NCBI GenBank assembly: GCA_942492065.1
Contig: CALODV010000013.1
Coordinates: forward strand, 186,001 to 250,000
Direction: 5' to 3'
Length of the DNA stretch: 64,000 nucleotides
Source of the DNA: G963665815 sp942492065
Lineage (GTDB): Bacteria > Cloacimonadota > Cloacimonadia > Cloacimonadales > JAIOQZ01
Positions within the stretch are counted from its first letter, which is position 1; every line of letters starts with the position of its first letter. The notes under the pieces are model-generated. The model ran no database searches and was not told the DNA's origin. It saw nothing but the letters and a program-made list of their open reading frames with translations. Made by a program: the position numbers and the translations under genes. Below are positions 53,057-61,671 of the stretch, piece by piece.

Positions 53057-53644
53057 TTATCTAAAAATATGATTAAACAAATCCAAAGACCATTCCTTAA
53101 GCGGAAGCTCTTGGTTTTTGAATTTACATTTAGTAATAAATATATCAAATAATCCTTCATAAATAAAGGCATATTGGACTGCAGATAAACTACCGGATAT
53201 ATTTCCATTATCAATTGCCTGAGCAAAATATTCTGCAATCAGATTTTCATCATACCATTGCCAGATATGCCTTTCCTCTTCACTATTCTCTAGAAAATGA
53301 AGATCAATGATATAAAGATTCATTAACTCCCTGATTCTTTCATTCTCAGTAATAAGCTCTACAAAACGTGTATAAATCATTTTAAGCTTCGAGAAAGAAT
53401 CTGTATGCTGATCAATAATCTTAAAAAACTCAACTCTGAAAGTTTCGATTACTCCCGCCATCATTTCAAAATAAAGGACACGTTTGTTCTCAAAATGCCA
53501 GTATAAAGCTCCCTTCGTGAGACCGGTAGCTTTGCAGATTTCCGATAGTGATGTACCTTCATATCCTTTTCTGGAGAACAATTTCAAGGAAGCATCCAGA
53601 ATAATCCTGCGAGTTATTTCACCTTCAGTTAATGTTTCATCCAT
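53057..53644 (-). CDS. TetR/AcrR-family regulator of the efflux operon
   Basis: An N-terminal helix-turn-helix (ITRRIILDASLKLFSRKGYEGTSLSEICKATGLTKGALYWHFENK) is of clear TetR type. The C-terminal about 140 residues form a helical ligand domain. ATG 53644 (MDETLTEGE) is chosen for the GGAGG four bases upstream; the frame is open 29 codons further but that part overlaps the operator. First gene of the efflux operon, so it most likely autorepresses it and responds to a pump substrate. Confidence 0.92.
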   Translation of the reverse strand: MDETLTEGEITRRIILDASLKLFSRKGYEGTSLSEICKATGLTKGALYWHFENKRVLYFEMMAGVIETFRVEFFKIIDQHTDSFSKLKMIYTRFVELITENERIRELMNLYIIDLHFLENSEEERHIWQWYDENLIAEYFAQAIDNGNISGSLSAVQYAFIYEGLFDIFITKCKFKNQELPLKEWSLDLFNHIFR

Positions 53645-53698
53645 CAAACCTCCATAGTATAAAAAAAATTTCAATAATTTAACCTTTTCAGAATTAAC

Positions 53699-53712
53699 AT
53701 ACCAATCGGTAT
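53699..53712. promoter_or_regulatory. Probable TetR operator
   Basis: ATACCAATCGGTAT, a 5-bp inverted repeat (ATACC / GGTAT) around a 4-base centre, lies 55 bases before the tetR start. Position and symmetry fit a TetR-family operator covering the promoter. Confidence 0.55.
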
Positions 53713-53961
53713 TGACCTGAGCAGCAGTCAAGAATTTTCTGTATATTTTTTATATTCAACATTTACGAACAATTTTGATCATTGTTCAGCTGCTTAATTT
53801 ACAACAAGATAAAGGTTAACCCTGAGTAGTTACTTATGCAAAAAATGCTGGATTAGTGACTGGTTTTTCTTGAATTTCTAAATTTCTAAAAAATAATATT
53901 GACTAATGAATTTAAAAAATTCAGACAATGATAATAAGATCATTAACAAAATGGAGGATTT
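53713..53961. other. Intergenic region between tetR and the SPFH-zinc-ribbon operon
   Basis: About 250 AT-rich bases without a credible frame, tRNA or repeat. It must contain the promoter of the nine-kilobase plus-strand unit. A TTGACT at 53899-53904 has no good -10 at standard spacing. Confidence 0.5.
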
Positions 53962-54975
53962 ATGGCTTTTTTTGATGGAATTATCAGACAATTGAGATCA
54001 GTTATCGAATGGGAATACCCTAACAGCAATGATCTCTTCTTTCAGTGGTCAAGCGACGGAGACGAAATAAAGAATGCATCCAAATTAATTATCGGTCCCG
54101 GACAGGGCTGTATTTTTGTGTATCAGGGTAAAGTGATTTCAATGCTGGAAAGCGAAATGATGGTTGATCTGAAAACAGACAACATTCCTTTCTGGACAAC
54201 TATCTCCAAAGTAATGCAGGCGTTTGAGTCTGAGCACAAAGTCGGACTCTACTTCTATCGCAAAACCAGAATACTGGATCAGAAATGGGGTACAACCAGC
54301 AGTATCAAATACAACGATCCTGTCTATAATTTCCCTGTAGGGCTCAGAGCATACGGAAACTTCAGTTTTAAAATAACCGATCCCGAAATGTTCTTCAAGA
54401 CAGTTGTCGGTTCAGGCTACAACTTCACAGTTAAACACTTCAGAGATGTTGTGAACAGCAGAATTACAGAACCGTTGTCTGACTATCTCGCAGATATGAA
54501 ATACTCTTATGCTGAAATTGATTCGAAAAGATCTGAAATGTCTAAATACTTCATGTCCAGTCTCAAAGATGAGTTCAATAAGCTGGGATTTGACCTTACG
54601 GACTTCCGTATTGAGGGTACATCTTTTGATCAGGAAACCCAGAAGCGAATAAACAGAATATCTGATCTTACCGCCGAAGCACATGCAGCCAAAGCAGCCG
54701 GAATGAACTATGCACAGGTTCAGCAGCTTGATGCCCTGAAAGCAGCAGCCAAAAATGAAGGTGGTGGTGCCGGTATGCTTATGGGTGTTGGAGCCGGAGT
54801 TAATCTGGGTGGAAATATGGTAGCTGAAAATCCGTTCGGAACAGCCCAGAAAGCACCCAAAGCAGACTACGATCCATCTGAACGCCTGATGAAGCTGAAA
54901 AAACTGCTTGATAACGAGCTTATCTCTCAACAGGAATATGATGACAAAAAGAAACAGATTTTAGAGGAGCTTTAA
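53962..54975 (+). CDS. SPFH-domain (YdjI/virion-core-like) protein with SHOCT-like C-terminus
   Basis: Residues about 1-240 form a domain of the SPFH/Band-7-like YdjI group (IRQLRSVIEWEYPN, LIIGPGQGCIFVYQGKVI, YNFPVGLRAYGNFSFKITDPE). A Gly/Ala-rich linker (GGGAGMLMGVGAGVNLGGN) and a C-terminal SHOCT-like helix pair (RLMKLKKLLDNELISQQEYDDKK) follow. Such proteins form membrane-associated oligomers. In Bacillus a relative (YdjI) lies with a zinc-ribbon protein and a PspA-like protein; here it heads eight zinc-ribbon genes, so it is likely their scaffold. No transmembrane helix or signal peptide. GGAGG site. Confidence 0.82.
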   Translation: MAFFDGIIRQLRSVIEWEYPNSNDLFFQWSSDGDEIKNASKLIIGPGQGCIFVYQGKVISMLESEMMVDLKTDNIPFWTTISKVMQAFESEHKVGLYFYRKTRILDQKWGTTSSIKYNDPVYNFPVGLRAYGNFSFKITDPEMFFKTVVGSGYNFTVKHFRDVVNSRITEPLSDYLADMKYSYAEIDSKRSEMSKYFMSSLKDEFNKLGFDLTDFRIEGTSFDQETQKRINRISDLTAEAHAAKAAGMNYAQVQQLDALKAAAKNEGGGAGMLMGVGAGVNLGGNMVAENPFGTAQKAPKADYDPSERLMKLKKLLDNELISQQEYDDKKKQILEEL

Positions 54976-55634
54976 TGCCAACCAGACTCTGTTCATCATG
55001 TTCTGCACCATTACCGTCTAACTCTAATCTCTGTGAATACTGCGGATGCTATACTCCGCTTGATCTTATAAATCAAAAACTGGAAATCCTGCCTGATCAG
55101 GAAGAAACAAGGTATTGTCCTCACTGTGAAGTACCTATGGAATCCATATCTGTTCTGGAAGACGAACCGATAGTAATTGAACGCTGTCCTGAGTGTTACG
55201 GTTTCTGGTTTGACAAGTATGAGCTCAATCTGCTCCTGAACAGTCTTGTAAAGGACTCGACCATCAACGTTAAAAACATCGATATAGGTAACATGGAAGA
55301 AATCGACTTCAACAAAAGAGTTGAATACATCTCCTGCCCGGTATGTGGTTCGAAAATGCAGAGACGTAACTACGGGTATAAGTCCGGTGTTGTCTTCGAT
55401 CTATGTAATGAGCATGGTATTTACCTGGATTGCGGAGAGCTTCAGCACCTGCTTCTTTGGAAGAAAAACGGTGGTGAAGAGCTGCAGAGAATGCATGATG
55501 TTAAGATGCAGCAGATTAGAAACAATCCCCTTCCTATAGTGGAAATGCCATTCCGATATGGTTCTGAAAAAGATCTTCCATTCGGTAAACTCGGTGTTCT
55601 CGGTTCAGTCCTCAGAATCCTTTTCTTTCTGTAA
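54975..55634 (+). CDS. zf-TFIIB zinc-ribbon protein, paralogue 1 (C-terminal hydrophobic tail)
   Basis: A 219-residue protein with three Cys-rich modules: an N-terminal double CxxC ribbon (C6/C9/C20/C23), then a zf-TFIIB unit (YCPHCEVPME, ERCPECYGFWFDKYEL), then a second unit (CPVCGSKMQRRNYGY, DLCNEHGIYLDCGEL). In the last unit the fourth metal ligand may be His. It ends in a hydrophobic tail (VLGSVLRILFFL), as expected of a tail-anchored membrane protein. The start overlaps the SPFH stop (TAATG), so translation is coupled. DNA, RNA or protein binding by this family has not been settled. Confidence 0.83.
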   Translation: MPTRLCSSCSAPLPSNSNLCEYCGCYTPLDLINQKLEILPDQEETRYCPHCEVPMESISVLEDEPIVIERCPECYGFWFDKYELNLLLNSLVKDSTINVKNIDIGNMEEIDFNKRVEYISCPVCGSKMQRRNYGYKSGVVFDLCNEHGIYLDCGELQHLLLWKKNGGEELQRMHDVKMQQIRNNPLPIVEMPFRYGSEKDLPFGKLGVLGSVLRILFFL

Positions 55635-55636
55635 TT

Positions 55637-56287
55637 ATGACTGTTAGTAAAAGACTCTGCCCCTCTTGTTCCGCCCCATTAGAATATGGTGCTGACGAAT
55701 GTGCCTATTGTGGGCACAGTTTCAAGCAGGTGATAAAGAAAACTTCCGGTAATTTCAGGTCATGCCCGGAATGTTCAACCAGAATGCATACAATAAAAGC
55801 AGATAAAGACAAACAGATAGATATCGAGAAATGCCCAAGTTGTAATGGTCTGTACTTCGATCTGAACGAACTCGAAAAACTAGTCGGATTAATGAAAAAG
55901 GCTCCGATTACCTCAGTTCTCAATGTTGATTCTGCTGAGGTAACTATTGAGCAGCAGAAACAACCTGACTGCAAGTGTCCAATTTGTGGTGAGAAGATGG
56001 ATCGAGCTGAGTTTAAAGGTGACAGCGGTGTAACTTATGACTATTGCATTCAACACGGTATTTACCTCAACAAAGGTGAACTTACCAGAATTATTGCCTG
56101 GAAGAAAAACAAAGAGAACGCAGATAAAAACATCTTTTTAGTCTGGATTGATAAGTTCAGTGCTTATCTCGCTAAAGGAATCAGTTATGACGATCGTACA
56201 GGTGACAGAAGCTCCCGCTTTTTCCGATCCAGAGCAGAAGATTATGCCGAATCAGCAGCAGAATCATTTGTTAACTGGCTTATATGA
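55637..56287 (+). CDS. zf-TFIIB zinc-ribbon protein, paralogue 2
   Basis: 216 residues with the same three-module plan: CPSCSAPLEYGADECAYCG, then SCPECSTRMHT/EKCPSCNGLYFDLNEL, then CPICGEKMDRAEF/DYCIQHGIYLNKGEL. In place of a hydrophobic tail it ends in a longer region with an amphipathic helix (DYAESAAESFVNWLI) that may bind the membrane peripherally. It starts two bases after paralogue 1. Confidence 0.82.
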   Translation: MTVSKRLCPSCSAPLEYGADECAYCGHSFKQVIKKTSGNFRSCPECSTRMHTIKADKDKQIDIEKCPSCNGLYFDLNELEKLVGLMKKAPITSVLNVDSAEVTIEQQKQPDCKCPICGEKMDRAEFKGDSGVTYDYCIQHGIYLNKGELTRIIAWKKNKENADKNIFLVWIDKFSAYLAKGISYDDRTGDRSSRFFRSRAEDYAESAAESFVNWLI

Positions 56288-56313
56288 ACGGTAATTGTAT
56301 ATAGAGAACACTT

Positions 56314-56859
56314 ATGAACACCAACAAAAGACTTTGCCCGGAATGTTCGACAGAAATGCAGTCAATTACAGTCGGTATCGATAAGAAAACAGAGATAGAA
56401 AAATGTCCGAATTGCGAAGGACTGTTCTTTGATAATCAGGAGCTGCAGGATTTAGTAAGTAGCTTAAAGGAATATCCTGTTGATTCTACCATAAGGTTCG
56501 ATACGAAAACTGCAAATGGCAGTATTTGGGATCGAGAACAATATAAATGCCCCATCTGCGGAGAAAAGATGCAGAAGGCTTATTATGAAGTGAAAAGCAG
56601 TGTTGCTTTTGACTATTGCCTTGGGCATGGTGTTTACCTTAATAAAGGGGAACTTACTGCAATCATCAGGTGGAAGAAAGAAAACAAGCTTGCAAATAAG
56701 CATAAAGATATTTCAAGAATAAATAAGAGAATCAACAGATACAGACAAAATGAGTTCAGAAAAAATAGAAAGGATTCTGATTACGAAAAAGTGTATTTTA
56801 GTGAAATTATCGATACTTCACTTGATATCCTCTGGTTTCTGATATATATATTCTTATGA
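56314..56859 (+). CDS. zf-TFIIB zinc-ribbon protein, paralogue 3 (lacks N-terminal ribbon)
   Basis: 181 residues with only the two zf-TFIIB units (LCPECSTEMQS/EKCPNCEGLFFDNQEL and KCPICGEKMQKAYY/DYCLGHGVYLNKGEL). A basic linker (KHKDISRINKRINRYRQNEFRK) and a strongly hydrophobic tail (ILWFLIYIFL) follow. Near-identical DNA stretches with paralogue 4 show that the two are a recent tandem duplication. The next gene starts within its last four bases (ATGA overlap). Confidence 0.82.
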   Translation: MNTNKRLCPECSTEMQSITVGIDKKTEIEKCPNCEGLFFDNQELQDLVSSLKEYPVDSTIRFDTKTANGSIWDREQYKCPICGEKMQKAYYEVKSSVAFDYCLGHGVYLNKGELTAIIRWKKENKLANKHKDISRINKRINRYRQNEFRKNRKDSDYEKVYFSEIIDTSLDILWFLIYIFL

Positions 56860-57413
56860 AAATTGACACAGAAATACGACTCTGCCCGGAATGTTCGACA
56901 GAAATGCAGACAATAACTGCATTACAGACTATTACTGTAGGTTTCGAAAAGAAAATCGAGATTGAGAAATGCCCGAATTGCGAAGGACTTTTCTTTGATA
57001 ATCAGGAACTGCAGAACTTAGTCAGTACACTGAAGGAATATCCAGTTGAGACTGTATTGAAAATTGATTCAGCGAAGGATAATGTGAAGAGCATTACTTC
57101 AACAGATTATAAATGCCCCATCTGCGAAGAAAAGATGCAGAAGGCAAACTTCGAGTCAACCAGTGGAGTTACATTCGATTATTGTCTGGGACATGGTGTT
57201 TATCTTAATAAAGGTGAACTGACGGCAATCATCAGGTGGAAAAAGAGTCAGAAGAGAATAAATAACAGAAAAGCTGTTGAAAGCTGCAATAATCGAATTT
57301 CGAAATTCAGAGAAAAGAAAGCAAAGTCCAGACATAGTTCTGAGTTTGATTCTGACAGCAGAATTATTGATTTTTTTGAGTTTATTTTTGATTGGTTTAT
57401 ATGGGACGATTAA
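56856..57413 (+). CDS. zf-TFIIB zinc-ribbon protein, paralogue 4 (lacks N-terminal ribbon)
   Basis: 185 residues, closest to paralogue 3. The first unit contains a six-residue insertion made by an internal repeat (TITALQTITVGF). The second unit is CPICEEKMQKANF/DYCLGHGVYLNKGEL, with Glu replacing the usual Gly after the second Cys. A basic, Ser-rich linker leads to a Phe/Trp-rich end (FFEFIFDWFIWDD), more interfacial than membrane-spanning. Four-base overlap with paralogue 3. Confidence 0.8.
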   Translation: MKIDTEIRLCPECSTEMQTITALQTITVGFEKKIEIEKCPNCEGLFFDNQELQNLVSTLKEYPVETVLKIDSAKDNVKSITSTDYKCPICEEKMQKANFESTSGVTFDYCLGHGVYLNKGELTAIIRWKKSQKRINNRKAVESCNNRISKFREKKAKSRHSSEFDSDSRIIDFFEFIFDWFIWDD

Positions 57414-58120
57414 TGGATAATGAAAAACTATGCCCTGTCTGTTCAGCTCCCTACGAATTTGGTATGGAAGAATGTGAATACTGCGGACACAGCTTTGATA
57501 TAGAGAATCTGGAAGAAGATTTCTATGTTCTGGATGAACGTCATGAGAAAAGACTTTGTCCACACTGTAATATTGAGATGCTTTCCATCAAAGTTCTTCA
57601 AAACTATAACATAATCATTGAGAAATGCCCGAGATGCTCCGGGATGTTCTTTGACATGCAGGAAATGGAAAATCTGTTAAGACTGCTTGTGAAAGAAAAG
57701 GACGAGATTGTTAATCGCATTGACGGTTCTGACTTCAAACCTGTAAATTTTCAGGACTCTGTAAGATACATTAATTGTCCTGTCTGCGGAAAGCAGATGC
57801 AGAGGATCTGCTTTGAAAAAGACAGCGGAGTCGTATATGATTTCTGCATGGGGCACGGGATATTCCTGGATGCGGGAGAATTGAAAGAGTTGACCAAATG
57901 GAAGCGACAAGAAGGACACAGATACTTCAAGAAGGATCCTGATGAGATGAGAAAGCTACTGGAGAATAGTGACATTGAACATATCAGATTTTTCAGAGGG
58001 AAACCCTATAATTATAATATGAAAGACTACCTGTCAAGAGGTTCAGATTTCCCAAAATTAGCTGCTGTACTCTATATTGCTTATACAATATTCAGGATTA
58101 CCCAACTATTTAACGGTTAA
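57413..58120 (+). CDS. zf-TFIIB zinc-ribbon protein, paralogue 5 (C-terminal hydrophobic tail)
   Basis: 235 residues from ATG 57413, which overlaps the preceding stop (TAATG); the frame is open seven codons before it. N-terminal ribbon CPVCSAPYEFGMEECEYCG; units LCPHCNIEMLS/EKCPRCSGMFFDMQEM and CPVCGKQMQRICF/DFCMGHGIFLDAGEL. The tail (LAAVLYIAYTIFRITQLF) is long enough to cross a bilayer. It shares the EFG-MEECEYCGHSF style of N-ribbon with paralogue 2. Confidence 0.82.
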   Translation: MDNEKLCPVCSAPYEFGMEECEYCGHSFDIENLEEDFYVLDERHEKRLCPHCNIEMLSIKVLQNYNIIIEKCPRCSGMFFDMQEMENLLRLLVKEKDEIVNRIDGSDFKPVNFQDSVRYINCPVCGKQMQRICFEKDSGVVYDFCMGHGIFLDAGELKELTKWKRQEGHRYFKKDPDEMRKLLENSDIEHIRFFRGKPYNYNMKDYLSRGSDFPKLAAVLYIAYTIFRITQLFNG

Positions 58121-58133
58121 GGAGTAAGCTTTA

Positions 58134-58796
58134 ATGAGAAAATGTAAACACTGTAATGCGGTTATGCCGAAATACTCAAACACATGTTTTTATTGTGATA
58201 CATTCAACGAACCGGAAGAAGTAGAAGCTGAAGAGATAATTGTTAGCACCAGCGAGACAGGTGAGTTAAGATACTGTCCTCATTGCGTATTGCCTATGGA
58301 TTCGGTTAAAATCCTTAAGGACTATGATATTGTTATCGAACAATGTCCTAAGTGTCATGGATTCTTCTTTGATCTGGGAGAACTCAAGGCACTTATCAAA
58401 ATAATCTCGAAAAATGAAAACATAGATATAAATAGAATTGATATTGGTGATTTCAACTTAGATAACTTTATGGGAAAAATAAAATATATCAAATGCCCTG
58501 TATGTAATGATACCATGCACAGAATAAGTTTCGACAATGATAGCGGTGTTGTATATGACTATTGTGCCAAACACGGTATTTACCTCGACAGTGGTGAATT
58601 GAAGCAGATCATACGATATGAGAGGTCCGGTAAGTATGATTTCATTAATCCGGGCAGATCTGCCATGAAAGAACTCATTAAATCCAAAGATATATCTGAC
58701 GATGAGATAGTGAAACTGTCATTCAAATCACCGGACATGGCTAAGATAGCAGGCGCAGCGGTTATTGGTGCAATCCTGCTGAGATTTTTTTTGTAG
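58134..58796 (+). CDS. zf-TFIIB zinc-ribbon protein, paralogue 6 (C-terminal hydrophobic tail)
   Basis: 220 residues: N-ribbon CKHCNAVMPKYSNTCFYCD; units YCPHCVLPMDS/EQCPKCHGFFFDLGEL and CPVCNDTMHRISF/DYCAKHGIYLDSGEL. The C-terminal membrane tail is KIAGAAVIGAILLRFFL. It is closest to paralogue 7, sharing the VNKIDIG/INRIDIG spacer and near-identical DNA around the last unit. AAGGAG site. Confidence 0.83.
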   Translation: MRKCKHCNAVMPKYSNTCFYCDTFNEPEEVEAEEIIVSTSETGELRYCPHCVLPMDSVKILKDYDIVIEQCPKCHGFFFDLGELKALIKIISKNENIDINRIDIGDFNLDNFMGKIKYIKCPVCNDTMHRISFDNDSGVVYDYCAKHGIYLDSGELKQIIRYERSGKYDFINPGRSAMKELIKSKDISDDEIVKLSFKSPDMAKIAGAAVIGAILLRFFL

Positions 58797-58811
58797 AACT
58801 GGAGAAATAAG

Positions 58812-59477
58812 ATGAAGAGAAAATGCAGTGTATGTTCGGCTCCAATGCCGGATAATTCGAATTATTGTGAATACTGCAATACATTTAACGAATCGGATGC
58901 CAGGGACGATGTGCTGTTTCTGGAAAACGACAATAGTGATACAAGACTATGTCCTCACTGTGAAGTACCTATGAATCCTCTTCAGGCACTTAAAGACGAA
59001 AACGTTATCATAGATATGTGTCCTGAATGCTTCGGCATGTTTTTTGACAGAGGAGAACTTAGATATCTGGTAGAGCTTCTTACAAAAGATAAAGAAATTA
59101 ATGTAAACAAGATTGATATTGGTGATTTGGAAAAGATTCCTCTTACGTCACGGGTAGACTATGTCAAATGTCCGGTATGCGGTGATACTATGCACAGAAT
59201 CAACTATGAGGAAACAAGCGGTATAGTTTTTGATTACTGCAAGAAGCATGGCATTTATCTCGACAGTGGAGAGTTGAAGCAGATACTTGAATGGAAGAAA
59301 GTCGGCAGATTTGATTTCATCAGTGATAATAAAAGAAAAATTGTGCAATACACAAATGTAACAAAAGAATTTGACTTTGATGAGGAAGACGATGAATTTA
59401 AGCTCAAACCTTTTGATCCTGCTTTAGTTGGAGGATCAATTGCAGCAATAATGATTTTAATCGGTTTTTTCCTGTAA
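58812..59477 (+). CDS. zf-TFIIB zinc-ribbon protein, paralogue 7 (C-terminal hydrophobic tail)
   Basis: 221 residues: N-ribbon CSVCSAPMPDNSNYCEYCN; units LCPHCEVPMNP/DMCPECFGMFFDRGEL and CPVCGDTMHRINY/DYCKKHGIYLDSGEL. An acidic segment (FDFDEEDDEFKLKPFD) precedes the membrane tail LVGGSIAAIMILIGFFL. Duplicate partner of paralogue 6. Confidence 0.83.
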   Translation: MKRKCSVCSAPMPDNSNYCEYCNTFNESDARDDVLFLENDNSDTRLCPHCEVPMNPLQALKDENVIIDMCPECFGMFFDRGELRYLVELLTKDKEINVNKIDIGDLEKIPLTSRVDYVKCPVCGDTMHRINYEETSGIVFDYCKKHGIYLDSGELKQILEWKKVGRFDFISDNKRKIVQYTNVTKEFDFDEEDDEFKLKPFDPALVGGSIAAIMILIGFFL

Positions 59478-59488
59478 AAGGTGTTTAA

Positions 59489-60085
59489 ATGAGAGTAAAA
59501 AGATGTATAACCTGTTCTGCCCCGTTACCGTCCAACTCTTCGGTATGCGAATACTGCGGCAGCAGCAATCCGCTTGATATGACTTATCAGAACATAAGCA
59601 TTATAGACAGTTGCGACCAGATACGTCCTTGCCCCCATTGCAAAACAGAGATGGAGACTGTAAGGCTGGATGACTGCAGTGGACTGGAAATAGAGCGCTG
59701 CCAGAAGTGCTTCGGGTTCTTTTTCGATATGAATGAACTGGAGCAATTGTTAGATTATCTCGTTAAGGAAACTGAAGAAGATCCGGAAACGATTAACAAG
59801 ATAAATGAGTATACAAGCAATTTTTCGGGTGATGTGATATATAAAAGATGCCCTGTATGCCATGCAAGAATGAGACGACTGAACTTTGGTTATAAGAGCG
59901 GGATAATATATGACTTTTGTGATGATCATGGGATATTTCTTGATAGCGGTGAGCTGGATCACCTGGTGAAATGGTGTAGAAACGGTGGAGCAGAGCTAAA
60001 CAGAGCATATAAGAAAAAGCTCAAAGAACGTAAAAGATATGTTTATACCAGGGGCTTCAGACCGGCAAGATTTTCAGGGATATAA
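59489..60085 (+). CDS. zf-TFIIB zinc-ribbon protein, paralogue 8 (no membrane tail)
   Basis: 198 residues: N-ribbon CITCSAPLPSNSSVCEYCG resembles paralogue 1; units PCPHCKTEMET/ERCQKCFGFFFDMNEL (Gln instead of Pro after the Cys) and CPVCHARMRRLNFGY/DFCDDHGIFLDSGEL. It ends in a basic, Arg/Lys-rich stretch (KKLKERKRYVYTRGFRPARF) with no hydrophobic tail, so it may be the soluble or nucleic-acid-facing member of the set. Confidence 0.82.
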   Translation: MRVKRCITCSAPLPSNSSVCEYCGSSNPLDMTYQNISIIDSCDQIRPCPHCKTEMETVRLDDCSGLEIERCQKCFGFFFDMNELEQLLDYLVKETEEDPETINKINEYTSNFSGDVIYKRCPVCHARMRRLNFGYKSGIIYDFCDDHGIFLDSGELDHLVKWCRNGGAELNRAYKKKLKERKRYVYTRGFRPARFSGI

Positions 60086-60088
60086 TTT

Positions 60089-60493
60089 ATGAGATATACT
60101 GATTGTGTTAAAGGAATAAATCCACAGCAGCTGCAGGGATTCTTCGTGGGCTGGCCAAACAAGCCAGCTCCAGAAAAACACCTGGAGATACTCAAAAACA
60201 GCGCTTATATCTGGTTGGCAATAGATGAGGATACTGACAGGGTTGTCGGATTTGTCAATGCTGTCTCCGACAAAACCATGTCGGCTTATATACCGTTACT
60301 GGAAGTACTGCCGGAATACCAGGGACAAGGCATTGGCTCAGAGCTGATGAAGAGAATGCTCAGAACACTCAAAGATCTGTATATGATTGATCTTGCCTGT
60401 GATATAGATAAAATGGATTTCTACGAAAAACTGGGACTTGTAAAAGGCAACCTGATGATGAAACGGAACTATGACAGACAGAATTGTGAGTGA
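60089..60493 (+). CDS. GNAT-family N-acetyltransferase
   Basis: A 134-residue protein with the acetyl-CoA loop LLEVLPEYQGQGIGSELMKRML (Q/RxxGxG/A form) and FYEKLGLVKGN, the typical closing motif. IWLAIDEDTDRVVGFVNAVSD supplies the central strands. The acetylated substrate is unknown. It starts three bases after paralogue 8, so it belongs to the same transcription unit and could modify one of its members. That is inference. Confidence 0.85.
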   Translation: MRYTDCVKGINPQQLQGFFVGWPNKPAPEKHLEILKNSAYIWLAIDEDTDRVVGFVNAVSDKTMSAYIPLLEVLPEYQGQGIGSELMKRMLRTLKDLYMIDLACDIDKMDFYEKLGLVKGNLMMKRNYDRQNCE

Positions 60494-60503
60494 AGGAGGA
60501 AAC

Positions 60504-61643
60504 TTGACGAAACTAAATTTACTTTGTATTTTAATAGCACTTATACTGATTGTATCATGTGCAACCAACAAGCCGGCATCTCCTGAGGATGCAGCTAAAG
60601 CCGTAAAACTGCAGAAAGAAGCCAGGAAGCTGGCAAACATTACTAATCCGCTAGAGACGTACAGGTTCTCCAAAACAGAAAATGATTCGACAGCTATTGA
60701 GATTCTTGAGAAAGCAAATAAACTTGATCCAGGAAACTCAGAGATTTCTTTTGACTTGGTGTCTATTTTATATAGAAACACAATGTATATCAAAGCTATT
60801 GAAGTTACAAAAAAATACCTCAAGAAAGACAAAACAGGAAATCACCTATTCTTGTATTGCTTATCGATGTTCTTCTCAGAACCTGGTGAGAAATATTTCG
60901 AAGCGAAGGATTTGCTGGGAAAAGGTTATAAAGAGCATCCTGATAATACACATTTAGGTGTAGCTTATACAAAATTCATATCTCCTTATAGTGAAAAAAG
61001 CTACATACTTAGAAATATTATAAATGAGCATCCTGATTGCATAGAAGCCCTTGATGAACTTGCTGAAGTCTTGAAATTCACACAAAATGTAACTGAATCT
61101 TTTTATTTAAGCGAAAAAGTAATACTCCTTGAGTCAGATCAAGATAATATACGGGCAGAGAGTCATGCCCTATATTCAAGCTTCTCAAATATTTTCTGCT
61201 TCGATGAAAACCAATTCTCATTCAAGTATAAATCATTACATTTAGATTATTACAAGCGACTTTTTGAACTAAGTCAAAAAGGACCAAGAATCAGATTTGT
61301 GAATCATAAGTTATCACATGTAAAAAAAACTGATTTTTCAAAGAAACTTGAGGAACTATACACAAATGCAGTCCATAACATCAAGGAATTCAACTTTGAC
61401 AATCTTGTAAAAATAAGAAAGAACTTCATTAAGATGTATTTCATGTATGAAAAGAATAAGCAAAATCCCGACAAATTATTTGCCTTCCACAAACAAATGA
61501 TTGACCAGAACTTATTCGAAGCATACAATTACTGGCTTTTCAGATATGCGATAGAAGAAGATATATTCAATGGATGGTACACAAATCATAAAGAAGATTA
61601 CATTGCTGTCGAGGAGCTTATTAAAAACAAATTCAGATCATAA
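60504..61643 (+). CDS. TPR-like lipoprotein A of a tandem pair
   Basis: About 379 residues. TTG start chosen because AGGAGG lies directly upstream; the frame runs back 11 codons into the GNAT stop. Lipobox LILIVSC, then a Pro-rich KPASPEDAAKAV segment. Helical repeats follow (STAIEILEKANKLDPGN, YIKAIEVTKKYLKK, YKEHPDN) as in TPR proteins. The C-terminal third is conserved in lipoprotein B (FDNLVKIRK, DQNLFEAYNYWLFRY). Probably anchored to a membrane on its periplasmic side. Function unknown. Confidence 0.75.
   Translation: MTKLNLLCILIALILIVSCATNKPASPEDAAKAVKLQKEARKLANITNPLETYRFSKTENDSTAIEILEKANKLDPGNSEISFDLVSILYRNTMYIKAIEVTKKYLKKDKTGNHLFLYCLSMFFSEPGEKYFEAKDLLGKGYKEHPDNTHLGVAYTKFISPYSEKSYILRNIINEHPDCIEALDELAEVLKFTQNVTESFYLSEKVILLESDQDNIRAESHALYSSFSNIFCFDENQFSFKYKSLHLDYYKRLFELSQKGPRIRFVNHKLSHVKKTDFSKKLEELYTNAVHNIKEFNFDNLVKIRKNFIKMYFMYEKNKQNPDKLFAFHKQMIDQNLFEAYNYWLFRYAIEEDIFNGWYTNHKEDYIAVEELIKNKFRS
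60527..60633 (+). repeat. 107-bp near-identical segment shared by the two lipoprotein genes (copy A)
   Basis: Matches 61695-61801 with one mismatch. It covers the signal peptide, lipobox and the first part of the mature protein. Confidence 0.9.
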
Positions 61644-61671
61644 ATATTACAATTGAGATTAAGGAGGAAAT

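Noticed and set aside
54412..54930. 172-codon minus-strand frame opposite the SPFH gene
   Set aside because: Cys/Phe/His-rich shadow of the plus-strand coding sequence with no ribosome binding site.
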